Shown here: piece after piece, positions 17,844 to 27,900 of the stretch | Numbering within the stretch: position 1 is the first letter of the stretch | How the letters are laid out: the number at the start of each line of letters is the position of its first letter | Source: an uncultured Clostridia bacterium | GTDB taxonomy: Bacteria > Bacillota > Clostridia > Lachnospirales > CAG-274 | Length of the DNA: 64,000 nucleotides | Reading direction: 5' to 3' | NCBI GenBank assembly: GCA_947632615.1 | Contig: CANRPW010000010.1 | Location: 21,916 to 85,915, forward strand | Program-made: the position numbers and the translations under genes | The notes under the pieces: generated by a model | Database searches by the model: none | Seen by the model: the letters and a program-made list of their open reading frames with translations, nothing else | Told to the model about the DNA's origin: nothing

Positions 17844-19175
17844 ATGAATAAGGACTTAACTGTGGGAAACCCCTCCAAAATGCTTTGGCTTTTTTGTATG
17901 CCTCTTTTTGCAAGTGCGGTTTTTCAACAGCTTTACAATATAGCCGACAGCTTTGTGGCAGGGCGCTTTATAGGTGAGGCTGCTCTGGCGGCGGTTGGCA
18001 ACAGCTATGAGATAACCCTTATATTTATAGCCTTTGCCTTTGGGTGTAATGTGGGCTGTTCTGTAGTCACATCGAGGCTTTTTGGGGCAAAAAAATATGA
18101 GGATATGAAAACAGGCGTGTCCACCACCTTTATTTTTGGGGGTGTGCTCTGTCTTTTGCTTATGGCAGGGGGCTTTATTTTCGGCGGCATGCTTCTGCAC
18201 CTTATCAATACTCCCGAAAATGTATTTGCCGACTCACTTCTCTACCTCAACATATACATATTGGGGCTGCCCTTTATGTTCTGTTATAATATAGCTACAG
18301 GTGTGTTTTCGGCGCTGGGCGACTCAAAAACGCCCTTTATATTCCTTATGTGTTCGTCGGTTTCCAACATAGCCGTCGACATAATTTTTGTAGTATACAT
18401 AAGTCAGAGCGTAGCAAGCGTGGCATGGGCGACCTTTATCTGTCAGGGCATAAGCTGTATTCTTGCTGCAGCGGTAGTCTTCAGACGGCTTAAGGGCATT
18501 GAGGCTGCCCATTCAAAAATATTCTCTTGGAACATTCTCGGCAAAACCTTAGAAATCGCCATACCCAGCATATTGCAGCAGAGCTTCATCTCCGTAGGCA
18601 ACATTATTATACAGGGGGTTATCAATTCCTTCGGTTCTTCGGTTATGGCAGGCTATTCGGCTTCCGTTAAGCTCAACAACCTTGTAATTACCTCTCTCAC
18701 CACCGTAGGCAACGGCATTTCCAACTTCACCGCCCAAAATGTAGGGGCAAATAAATTAAACCGCATTAAAGCGGGATTTTGGGCAGGGTTAAAAATGGTA
18801 TGGACTCTTTGCATACCCTTAAGCTTACTATACTTTTTCGGCGGAAGATATCTTATAAATATATTCCTTAAGGATAACACAGGTATGGCAATGACATCGG
18901 GGCTTCAGATGCTCCATATAATAACGCCCTTTTATGTGGTTGTGTCGGCAAAGCTTGCCACAGACGGCGTGCTTCGGGGTATGAGCAAAATGGGTATGTT
19001 TATGATAGCCACATTTTCAGACCTCGTGCTGAGGGTGGTTTTGGCAAAGGCACTTTCTGCAAGTATGGGAACTATAGGTATATGGTCGGCATGGCCCATA
19101 GGCTGGTCGGTAGGGCTTGCCCTTTCGTTTATATTCTATTTAAAGGTGGTATATCATAGAAACAAAAAACCCTGA
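17844..19175 (+). CDS. MATE-family multidrug/toxin exporter
   Basis: Twelve-helix cation-coupled exporter of the NorM/DinF superfamily. The 443 residues include the paired-bundle signatures SAVFQQLYNIADSFVAGRFIGEAALAAVGNS (N half) and PSILQQSFISVGNIIIQGVINSFGS (C half). Length is normal. Upstream lies TATAAT within TTATATAATAAT near 17795, and AGAGATGAATT precedes the ATG. The gene is divergent from the lyase and followed by the thrS T-box. Substrate is unknown; MATE proteins export diverse cationic compounds. Confidence 0.93.
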   Translation: MNKDLTVGNPSKMLWLFCMPLFASAVFQQLYNIADSFVAGRFIGEAALAAVGNSYEITLIFIAFAFGCNVGCSVVTSRLFGAKKYEDMKTGVSTTFIFGGVLCLLLMAGGFIFGGMLLHLINTPENVFADSLLYLNIYILGLPFMFCYNIATGVFSALGDSKTPFIFLMCSSVSNIAVDIIFVVYISQSVASVAWATFICQGISCILAAAVVFRRLKGIEAAHSKIFSWNILGKTLEIAIPSILQQSFISVGNIIIQGVINSFGSSVMAGYSASVKLNNLVITSLTTVGNGISNFTAQNVGANKLNRIKAGFWAGLKMVWTLCIPLSLLYFFGGRYLINIFLKDNTGMAMTSGLQMLHIITPFYVVVSAKLATDGVLRGMSKMGMFMIATFSDLVLRVVLAKALSASMGTIGIWSAWPIGWSVGLALSFIFYLKVVYHRNKKP

Positions 19176-19217
19176 AACCGTAGACATCAAAAAAACTTAA
19201 AATAACGTGATTTGTGC

Positions 19218-19245
19218 TTGACAAACAGGTTTAAAATGTTATAAT
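19218..19245 (+). promoter_or_regulatory. Promoter of thrS
   Basis: TTGACA (19218-19223) and TATAAT (19240-19245) with a 16-base spacer, just upstream of the T-box leader. Confidence 0.75.
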
Positions 19246-19254
19246 TGAATAAAG

Positions 19255-19467
19255 TAAAATCTATGATAAGGATATGTTCCGACCTTACGAAAACACCAGA
19301 GAAGGGCGCAAACCGGTGGAAGCGCCTGTTTTACGAACTTCGGAATACCACCTTTGAGTGACACCAATACCGTCCGCCTTGTCACCGTTAAATGACAACA
19401 TCCCTATAAAGGGTGGATAGCGAATTATTTTTCGTCCCATAGGCTTATCTTATGGGGCGTTTTTTTA
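19255..19467 (+). promoter_or_regulatory. T-box riboswitch, threonine-specific
   Basis: Leader RNA that senses uncharged tRNA-Thr and controls thrS by antitermination. Stem I shows AGAGAA, the GGTGGAAGCGCC bulge region and GGAATACCACCTTTGAGTG. By position relative to TTTGAGT the specifier is ACC (19347-19349), a threonine codon. The antiterminator T-box sequence AAAGGGTGGATAGCG lies at 19408-19422. The terminator hairpin (CCCATA/TATGGG, 19434-19460) ends in seven T's. About 16 bases then lead to the thrS start. Confidence 0.9.
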
Positions 19468-19483
19468 ACAGGAGGAATTTAAA

Positions 19484-21415
19484 ATGATCAAAGTTACGCT
19501 TAAAGACGGAAGCATAAGAGAGTATGAAAAGGGTACTACTCTTTTAGACGTTTGCAAGAGCATTTCAGAAGGCCTTGCAAGAAATCTCTGCTGCTGTAAG
19601 GTAGATGGAGATGTAAAAGACTTAAGAGAAGGTCTACAAGCCGACTGCGCTGTTGAATTTTGCACCTTCGACTCGGACGAGGGCAAAAGAGCCTTCAGGC
19701 ACACAGCCTCTCACATTATGGCGCAGGCAGTTAAAAGACTCTTCCCCGAAACAAAGCTTGCCATCGGCCCTTCAATAGCAGACGGCTTTTACTACGACTT
19801 CGACAGAGAAACCCCCTTCACAGACGAAGACCTCGCTAAAATCGAAGCCGAAATGAAGAAAATAGCTAAAGAAAACCTCACACTTGAAAAGTTTGAGCTT
19901 CCTCGCGGCGAAGCCATTAAATTTATGGAAGAAAAAAATGAGCCTTACAAGGTAGAGCTTATAAACGACCTCCCCGAAGATGCAATTATATCCTTCTATA
20001 AGCAGGGCGACTTCACAGACCTCTGCGCAGGTCCTCACCTTGTTTCCACAAAGCCCGTTAAGGCAGTTAAGCTCACATCTGTAGCCGGCGCCTATTGGAG
20101 AGGAAACGAAAAGAACAAAATGCTCTCCCGAATATATGGCACAGCCTTCACAAAGGCAGCCGACCTTGAAGAGCATCTCCGCCTTATAGAAGAGGCTAAA
20201 AAGCGCGACCACCGAAAGCTCGGTAAACAGCTCGGTCTTTTTGCCCTTCTTGAAGAAGGTCCCGGCTTCCCATTCTTCCTCCCTAAAGGAATGGTCGTTA
20301 AAAACACTCTTATCGACTACTGGAGAGAGATACACAAAAAAGCAGGCTATGTAGAAATTCAGACTCCTATGATGCTCAACCGCCAACTTTGGGAAAGAAG
20401 CGGTCATTGGGCACACTACAAGGCAAATATGTACACAACGACAATCGACGACACAGAATTTGCCGTTAAACCTATGAACTGCCCCGGCGGTATGTTAGTA
20501 TATATGCAAGAGCCTCACTCATACAGAGATCTCCCCTTAAGAGCAGGCGAGCTTGGGCTTGTTCACCGTCACGAAAAGAGCGGTCAGCTTCACGGTCTTA
20601 TGCGTGTACGCTGCTTCACACAAGATGATGCGCATATTTTTATGACAAAAGAGCAAATTAAAGACGAGATAAAGGGCGTTGTATCCCTTATCGACCAGGT
20701 TTACACACTTTTCGGCTTTGACTATCACATCGAGCTTTCCACACGTCCCGAAGACTCCATGGGCTCAGACGAAGACTGGGAGATCGCAACAAACGGTCTT
20801 AAGGGTGCTCTTGACGAGCTTGGCAGAGAATATGAGATAAACGAAGGCGACGGCGCATTCTACGGCCCTAAAATCGACTTCCACCTCACAGACTGCCTTG
20901 GCAGAACATGGCAGTGCGGAACAATTCAGCTTGACATGCAGCTTCCCGAAAGATTTAACCTTGAATACATCGACAAGGACGGAACCAAAAAGCGCCCTGT
21001 TATGATCCATAGAGTTGTATTCGGCTCCATCGAAAGATTTATAGGCATTTTAACAGAGCATTTCGCAGGCAGCTTCCCTACATGGCTTGCCCCTGTACAG
21101 GCTAAAGTACTGCCCATCTCAGACAAATTTGCAGACTATGCAGAACAGGTAAGAAAAGCCCTTGACGATGTAGGCATAAGAGTAGAGGTAGACACCCGTG
21201 CAGAAAAGATAGGCTATAAGATAAGAGAAGCCCGCAACGAAAGAGTGCCCTACATTCTCGTATGCGGTCAGAAGGAACAGGAAAGCGGCACGGTAACGGT
21301 ACGCTGCGGCGAAGACGTATTAGGCACATTCCCCCTTGATAAGTTTATTGCCGACATTACAAAAGAAGTCAAAGAAAGAGGCAACAGGAACACTTCAGTA
21401 GTAAGTGCAGAATAA
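19484..21415 (+). CDS. thrS: Threonine-tRNA ligase
   Basis: Charges tRNA-Thr. The TGS domain (about 1-60), the N2 editing domain with HTASHIMAQA (about 75 onward) and SAD-type residues near 185 precede the class II catalytic core, whose zinc site includes the Cys in MNCPGGM and the HRHE stretch of LVHRHEKSG. The C-terminal anticodon-binding domain covers about 540-640. The 643-residue length is full. GGAGG lies upstream of the ATG at 19484. Expression is set by the T-box leader. A DUF1292 gene follows 12 bases after the stop and is probably cotranscribed. Confidence 0.97.
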   Translation: MIKVTLKDGSIREYEKGTTLLDVCKSISEGLARNLCCCKVDGDVKDLREGLQADCAVEFCTFDSDEGKRAFRHTASHIMAQAVKRLFPETKLAIGPSIADGFYYDFDRETPFTDEDLAKIEAEMKKIAKENLTLEKFELPRGEAIKFMEEKNEPYKVELINDLPEDAIISFYKQGDFTDLCAGPHLVSTKPVKAVKLTSVAGAYWRGNEKNKMLSRIYGTAFTKAADLEEHLRLIEEAKKRDHRKLGKQLGLFALLEEGPGFPFFLPKGMVVKNTLIDYWREIHKKAGYVEIQTPMMLNRQLWERSGHWAHYKANMYTTTIDDTEFAVKPMNCPGGMLVYMQEPHSYRDLPLRAGELGLVHRHEKSGQLHGLMRVRCFTQDDAHIFMTKEQIKDEIKGVVSLIDQVYTLFGFDYHIELSTRPEDSMGSDEDWEIATNGLKGALDELGREYEINEGDGAFYGPKIDFHLTDCLGRTWQCGTIQLDMQLPERFNLEYIDKDGTKKRPVMIHRVVFGSIERFIGILTEHFAGSFPTWLAPVQAKVLPISDKFADYAEQVRKALDDVGIRVEVDTRAEKIGYKIREARNERVPYILVCGQKEQESGTVTVRCGEDVLGTFPLDKFIADITKEVKERGNRNTSVVSAE

Positions 21416-21427
21416 GGAGGTAACAAC

Positions 21428-21793
21428 GTGGGACACACACATGACGAAAATTGCGGCTGCGGCTGCGATCACGACCATGAGGATTTTGGCAAAATGAGCC
21501 TTGTCCTTGAAGACAACAGAGAAGTCATCTGCGACGTGCTTGGCATTTTCTCCCTCTCGGAGGATGACCCCCAAGAGTACATCGCACTTCTTCCCGAAAA
21601 CGAAGAGGACGTTCTCATCTATCGCTATAAGGAAGACGAAGACGGCATAACCCTCGACAACATCGAAACTGACGACGAATATGACGAGGTAGCTCAGTGC
21701 TTTGACGATCTTTTTCTCGAAGAACTGGAAGAAGACTTAGAAGAAATCGAAAACCTTGAAGATGCCGTAGAGCTTGACAAGCTCACAGAATAA
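21428..21793 (+). CDS. DUF1292 (YrzB-like) family protein
   Basis: 121-residue acidic cytoplasmic protein of unknown function. The N-terminus is a His/Cys-rich tag (GHTHDENCGCGCDHDHED) that could bind metal. The DUF1292 core follows, with FSLSEDDPQEYIALLPE and VLIYRYKEDEDG, then a Glu/Asp-rich tail. Start is GTG at 21428 after AAGGAGG. The family is widespread in Firmicutes, usually beside ruvX/alaS; placement after thrS is less usual. A strong terminator follows. Confidence 0.85.
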   Translation: MGHTHDENCGCGCDHDHEDFGKMSLVLEDNREVICDVLGIFSLSEDDPQEYIALLPENEEDVLIYRYKEDEDGITLDNIETDDEYDEVAQCFDDLFLEELEEDLEEIENLEDAVELDKLTE

Positions 21794-21799
21794 AACCCC

Positions 21800-21835
21800 A
21801 AAAGGGCGGTGGTTCATTCCACCGCCCTTTTTTTA
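21800..21835 (+). terminator. Terminator of the thrS operon
   Basis: AAAAGGGCGGTGG and CCACCGCCCTTTT pair around a 6-base loop, followed by more T's. Classic intrinsic terminator. Confidence 0.9.
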
Positions 21836-21853
21836 TTTCACCTCATACAAGCC

Positions 21854-21884
21854 AAAAAAAGAGACCCACCGTTTGGTGGGTCTC
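21854..21884 (-). terminator. Terminator of the SLH surface protein gene
   Basis: On the minus strand, GGAGACCCACC pairs with GGTGGGTCTC and is followed by a run of seven T's. It ends the 6.1-kb surface protein transcript. Confidence 0.88.
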
Positions 21885-21926
21885 CGTGATATTTATATGA
21901 CTGTTAAGCCATTAATCTCACTTAAT

Positions 21927-24900
21927 TTAAGCTTCTGCCTCTGTAGTAGCGTCTTCTGATGCTTCTTCTGTAGTATCTTCAGCTGCTGCTTCTGTAGCAT
22001 CTTCTGATACTTCTTCTGTAGCGTCTTCGCTAACTTCTTCGTCAGTTGCTTCTTCTGTAGCTTCTTCTGCTTCTGCTGCTGCCTTAGCTGCTGCTACTGC
22101 TTCTGCATAAACAGGCTGAAGGAGAACTGCTGTTTCAGCTCTTGTGATAACTGATGTTGGGTTAAGGTTGTTGTTAGAACCGTTTACAAATCCGTTAGCA
22201 ACTAAGTAAGCTGCATATGGAACTGCCCAACTTGCTACTTCATCACTGTCGTTGAAGCTGTTAAGTACGCTTGCGCTTGCACTTATGTTGTCACCAAGAT
22301 ATTCATGGATCTTAGCAATAAGTACGAACATCTCCTGTCTTGTGATCTTCTGAGTAGGCTTGAATGTTCCGTCGCCATAGCCTGAAGCGATACCTGCCTG
22401 TGTAGCTGCTGCTACGCCATTTGCATAGTATGCTGAAGACTGAACGTCAGAATATCCTGCTACGCCGCTTGTCTCAAGACCAAGAAGCTTAGAAACGAGT
22501 ACGCAGAAGTCGCCTCTTGTCATGCCGTTTGTAGGAGCATAGTGAGTATTGTCAACACCGTTGATGATACCGTAAGAAGCAAGTTCATTGATTGCGCTTT
22601 CAGCCCATGCTACGTTTTCAATATCAACGAAACCGGGTGTAGCAACTACCTCTGTAGGAGGATTGATTGTTCCGGGCTTTGTTGAAGGTGTTGAAGGTGT
22701 AGCACTTGGTGTATCTTCCGGCTCGTTAGGTGTAATTGTAGGTGCGTCAGATACTGCTGTTGATCCGCTGTAGCCGCTGCCGGTACGATGTGATGAACCG
22801 CCGCCGCCACCTGAGCTTGAGCCGCCGCCTGAGCCGCTGCCGCTTGGAGCTGTTGTAGGTGCTTCAGTAGGACCGTCTGTAGGTGCTTCTGTAGGTGCAT
22901 CTGTTGGAGCATCTGTAGGTGCATCTGTAGGTGCATCTGTAGGTGCATCTGTTGGTGTGTCTGAAGGTGTTTCTGTTGGAGCATCTGTAGGTGCATCTGT
23001 TGGAGCATCTGTAGGTGCATCTGTAGGTGCATCTGTTGGAGCATCTGTAGGTGCATCTGATGATGTTTCTGTAGGAGCTGCTTCAATTGTGATTACGCCC
23101 GGTTCGGGTGTAAGTGTGATAGCTTCTGCATTTGCGCCGCCTGCTGCAACAACCATAAGTGTTACATTAACTGTACCTGCTTCTGCTGCTTTATCTACGT
23201 CAAACTCAACTGTTGCTACAGTTGTAGGTTCACCCTTCTTAATTGCTGCATTAAGAGCTGATGTAGCTGCATCTGTAAGTACGAATGCTGCCTTAAGCTT
23301 GCCTAATGCTGCAGGTGACTTACCTGCTGCGTCTGTGCCGTAAATATCGCCGTCGCCGTTTGCAAGGTCTTCAGCTGTAAGAGCTGTTGTAATATCTACA
23401 GCCTTGCTTACTGTAAGCTGACCGTTATTTAATTCAACTACCTTAAGACCTGTAATTGTGATGCCCTTAGCTGCTGCATTTTCAAGTATGATACCTATTG
23501 TAGCATTGCTAAGATCAGCCGGTGAGTTAACGTCGATGTCAACCTTACCTGACTCGCCTGCCTTAACTGTTGCGTTGTTAGCTCTGATGCTGCCCTCAGC
23601 TACAGGAGCCTGAGTTTCAGGTTCATCTGTCTGTGTATCAGATTCTGATGGTGGTTCTGTAGGCTGTACAGCTGTTCCTTCTGCTGACCACTTAAGTGAC
23701 TTAGCATGTCTTACTGAGTTAGATTTCTTCTTAACTGCCATACCGTAAAGAGGACCTGTAGGCTCTACAGTTATAGAATCGCCTTCAAGAATTGACTCGC
23801 CATTGATCTTAAGCTCAGTGATTTCACCTGTATTAGTATCAATTGTTATTGTGAATGAGTTTTCAGTACCGTCGGCATTAATAGCTGCTGTCTTTGTTCC
23901 GGCAAATGCTGTTGAGCCGCTTGTACCTACAAATGAAACTGTATTTGTCTTCTGATCAGTAATTCTGATGTAAAGTGTCTTCTTTTCGCCTATAAGTCTT
24001 ATAAGCTCACCGTTACCGCCAATACCGTTAACATCGAATTTACCTGTTACAGTAACCTTGCCTGAGGGCTGTACTGTTGGAACGTTTGGATTTGCGGTAT
24101 CAGTGCTTGATGTTCCGTCGAAGTAAAGAATAACGTCATTTGCAGATGCTTCTAAGCCACCGCCGGGTGCTGTTACTTCGCCTGTCTGAGGTTCAACAGG
24201 AACGTCAGATGAGCCTTCGCTTGAGCCTTCGCTTGAGCCTTCAGTTGCTTCTGCTGATGATGCCTCGCTTGAGCTGTCTTCTGCTGCTGAAGATGCTTCA
24301 CTTGAGCTGTCTTCTGCTGCTGATGAGCCTTCGCTTGAGCTTTCGTCTGCTGAAGATGCTTCGCTTGAGCTTTCTTCAACTTCTTCTGCTTCAAATTTAA
24401 CCTTAGGATTGGATGCATCAATATTTCTTGCTGAACCCTTAGATGTAGTAAACTTGAATACTTTTACGCCTGTAGCTGTTATAGCCTGTGATGCAGAATA
24501 TACTGAACCGCCTGCTGTAACGTCAAGTTTAACATTATCGTTTGTTAATGTGAATGTGTATGATAATTCTTCACCGGCTTTAGCAAGCTGATAAGTACCG
24601 TCGCCCTGTTCAGCTATAGGAGCTACTGCTGTAGCAAGAGCTGCTAATGCTGCTGCGCTTGCAGGATTTACAAGCTTTGTTTCTGTACCGGCTTCTCCTG
24701 CTCTGAGAGCTAATGTGTTAGGACTAACTATTCTTAATGAAGCGTCATGGTCACCGTATGTGAAAGCTACAAGATTCCAAGAATTGTTCCAAGCATACGG
24801 ATGAACAGTACCTGTGATTGTTACAGGCTTGCCTGCTTCAAGAGCTGCTGCGATAGCTGCCTGTGAATCAGCTGCTACATTAAGATTAAGTTCTGCTGCA

Positions 24901-27900
24901 AGACCGTCACCTGCACCACTTACTGTATCTTCTGAAGTATCTACGAGCTTCCAAACATTACCGTCGAATGTAACGCTTACAGAGCCTGTGCCGCCTGTTG
25001 CTGAAGCTTCATACTCGGGAGTTACGAATACATCTACGCCATCACCAATGTTGGTGTCGCCTGAATGATCAGGAGTTTCTTCTGATGATGGTTCGCTTGA
25101 GCTGTCTTCTGCTGCTGATGAGCCTTCGCTTGAGCTTTCATCTGCTGATGATGCTTCGCTTGAGCTGTCTTCTGCTGCTGATGATGCTTCGCTTGAGCTT
25201 TCATCTGCTGAAGATGGTTCGCTTGAGCTTTCATCTGCTGATGATGCTTCGCTTGAGCTTTCTTCTGCTGCTGATGAGCCTTCGCTTGAGCTTTCGTCTG
25301 CTGAAGATGCTTCGCTTGAGCTTTCTTCAACTGCTTTTGATTCAAATGAAACCTTAGGATCAGATGCATCAATATTTCTTGCTGAACCCTTAGATGTAGT
25401 AAACTTGAATACTTTTACGCCTGTAGCTGTTATATCCTGTGATGCAGAATATACTGAACCGCCTGCTGTAACGTCAAGTTTAACATTTGTGCTTGTTAAT
25501 GTGAATGTGTATGATAATTCTTCACCGGCTTTAGCAAGCTGATAAGTACCGTCGCCCTGTTCAGCTATAGGAGCTACTGCTGTAGCAAGAGCTGCTAATG
25601 CTGCTGCGCTTGCAGGATTTACAAGCTTTGTTTCTGTACCGGCTTCTCCTGCTCTGAGAGCTAATGTGTTAGGTGTAACTATTCTTAATGAAGCGTCATG
25701 GTCACCATATGTGAAAGCTACAAGATTCCAAGAATTGTTCCAAGCATATGGATGAACAGTACCTGTGATAGTTACAGGCTTGCCTGCTGCAAGAGCTGCT
25801 GCGATAGCTGCCTGTGAATCAGCTGTTACATTAAGATTAAGGTCTGCTGCAAGACCGTCATTTGAACCACTTGATGTATCTGCTGAATCATCTACGAGCT
25901 TCCAAACGCCACCTTCGTATGTAATGGTTACCTTACCTGTGCCGCCTGCTGCTGCTTTACCGCCTTCTTGTGAAGCCTGATAATCAGGAGTTACGTATAC
26001 GTCTACGCCTTCACCAATGTTGGTGTCGCCTGAATGATCAGGACCTTCTTCTGATGATGGTTCGCTTGAGCTTTCATCTGCTGATGATGCTTCGCTTGAG
26101 CTGTCTTCTGCTGCTGATGATGCTTCACTTGAGCTGTCTTCTGCTGATGATGGTTCGCTTGAGCTTTCATCTGCTGATGATGCTTCGCTTGAGCTTTCGT
26201 CTGCTGATGATGCTTCGCTTGAGCTTTCGTCTGCTGATGATGCTTCACTTGAGCTTTCGTCTGCTGATGATGCTTCGCTTGAGCTTTCATCTGATGATGC
26301 TTCGCTTGAGCTTTCGTCTGATGATGCCTCGCTTGAGCTTTCATCTGATGATGCTTCACTTGAGCTTTCATCTTCACCTACAGTTTCAACAGAATCGTTG
26401 AGTGAATATGTTACATCACCGGTTGAAAGTTTAGAACTGATTGTTACACTCTTAACACCAAAGTTACTATAAGCAGTAATTGAACCTGTTACAGTATCTT
26501 CTGCTGTGTTCTTTGTGTTCTTAAGCTGAACACTGTAAGTGTTATCATTGTTAATCTTTATAATAACTTCGTTATCTTGTCCATCTTCCCAATGGATTTT
26601 ATTTTCCAATTGTCCATTTATAAGAAGTGCTCTGTCGTTTTGGCCACCTAATTTAAGAGGCTGACTATCCAGTGAAGGACCTGCAATAGAAATTGCTGCT
26701 GCAAGTGCCGGTGCCACTGTATTAGGATTGATAACTATGAAATCAGTATCAGTTACTTCTTTATCCGGTTTCTTAGTATTTACATGAAGAGTAATAGTAA
26801 CTGATTTAACATTACCGGGCTCGCTACCAAACTTACCAACAGATGTGGGAAGCTTGATTTCCTTTGCCTGACCATCAGGTATTGTGCCGCTTGTTTCTTC
26901 GCTGAGATCGAGTGTTGTATCTTCAGCGCCGGCTTCTGATGTTCCCTCGTTTGAGCTGTCTTCTGCTGATGATGCTTCACTTGAGCTTTCATCTGATGAT
27001 GCTTCGCTTGAGCTTTCATCTGATGATGCCTCGCTTGAGCTTTCATCTGATGATGCTTCACTTGAGCTTTCGTCTGATGATGCTTCACTTGAGCTCTCAT
27101 CTGATGATGCTTCGCTTGAGCTTTCATCTGATGATGCTTCGCTTGAGCTTTCGTCTGATGATGCTTCGCTTGAGCTTTCGTCTGATGATGCTTCGCTTGA
27201 GCTCTCATCTGATGATGCTTCACTTGAGCTCTCATCTGATGATGACTCATCTGCATCTTTTGTATAAACCTTGCCGCTTACCTTAAGCTGAGTGCCTGAT
27301 GTAAAGCAACCGGCATTGTCTTTTGTATAGAATTTAACACCAAGTACATTATCTAATCCTGTTGCAACAAGCTCAGCTTCAGAACCGTCGTTAACAGAAT
27401 ATGTAATCTTATCATTGGTTATAGAAAATTCAACTTTATTATCACCAACTTTTAACTGACCACCGGTTGTATTACCGTCAGCATCTGTGGTTGTAACTTT
27501 AGAAGTTGAAAGTTCTGATTTTCCGGGTTCCGGCTGCTTTTCATTATCATAATGTCTTAATGAAAGAACAGTTGCGGTATTCGGAAGTGAAGTCAAATTA
27601 AATGAAGCTGTTACAACAACTTTATTATTTGCACCAATGCTTTCCTGTGTAAAGTCCACATTTTTATTGTTGTCTTCAGCTACATCCATAGGAACCTCAG
27701 ATATAGTCTTTGATTCGCTATATCCTTCAGTATCAATTGCGATAGGAGCAATACCGCTTATCATTGCCATAGGAATTTCAGGAGCTGCCGTTAAAATAAC
27801 TGCTTCAAGAGGAGTTACCTCTTCTTCAGCTGCAGCCGGCTCTGCCTCTGTCTCCTCAACAGCTTCGGCCTCAGCTTCTGTGACATCTTCTTCCACAGCT

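Noticed and set aside
22885..23070. Short regular repeats that could suggest a CRISPR array
   Set aside because: Units are 12 and 27-30 bases without unique spacers and are in frame inside a large coding gene. No cas genes are present.
26884..27286. Open frames on the plus strand within the surface protein gene (Ser/Asp/Leu repeats)
   Set aside because: They are by-products of 27-bp in-phase repeats, which keep several frames open. The minus-strand frame has signal peptide, domains and SLH repeats.
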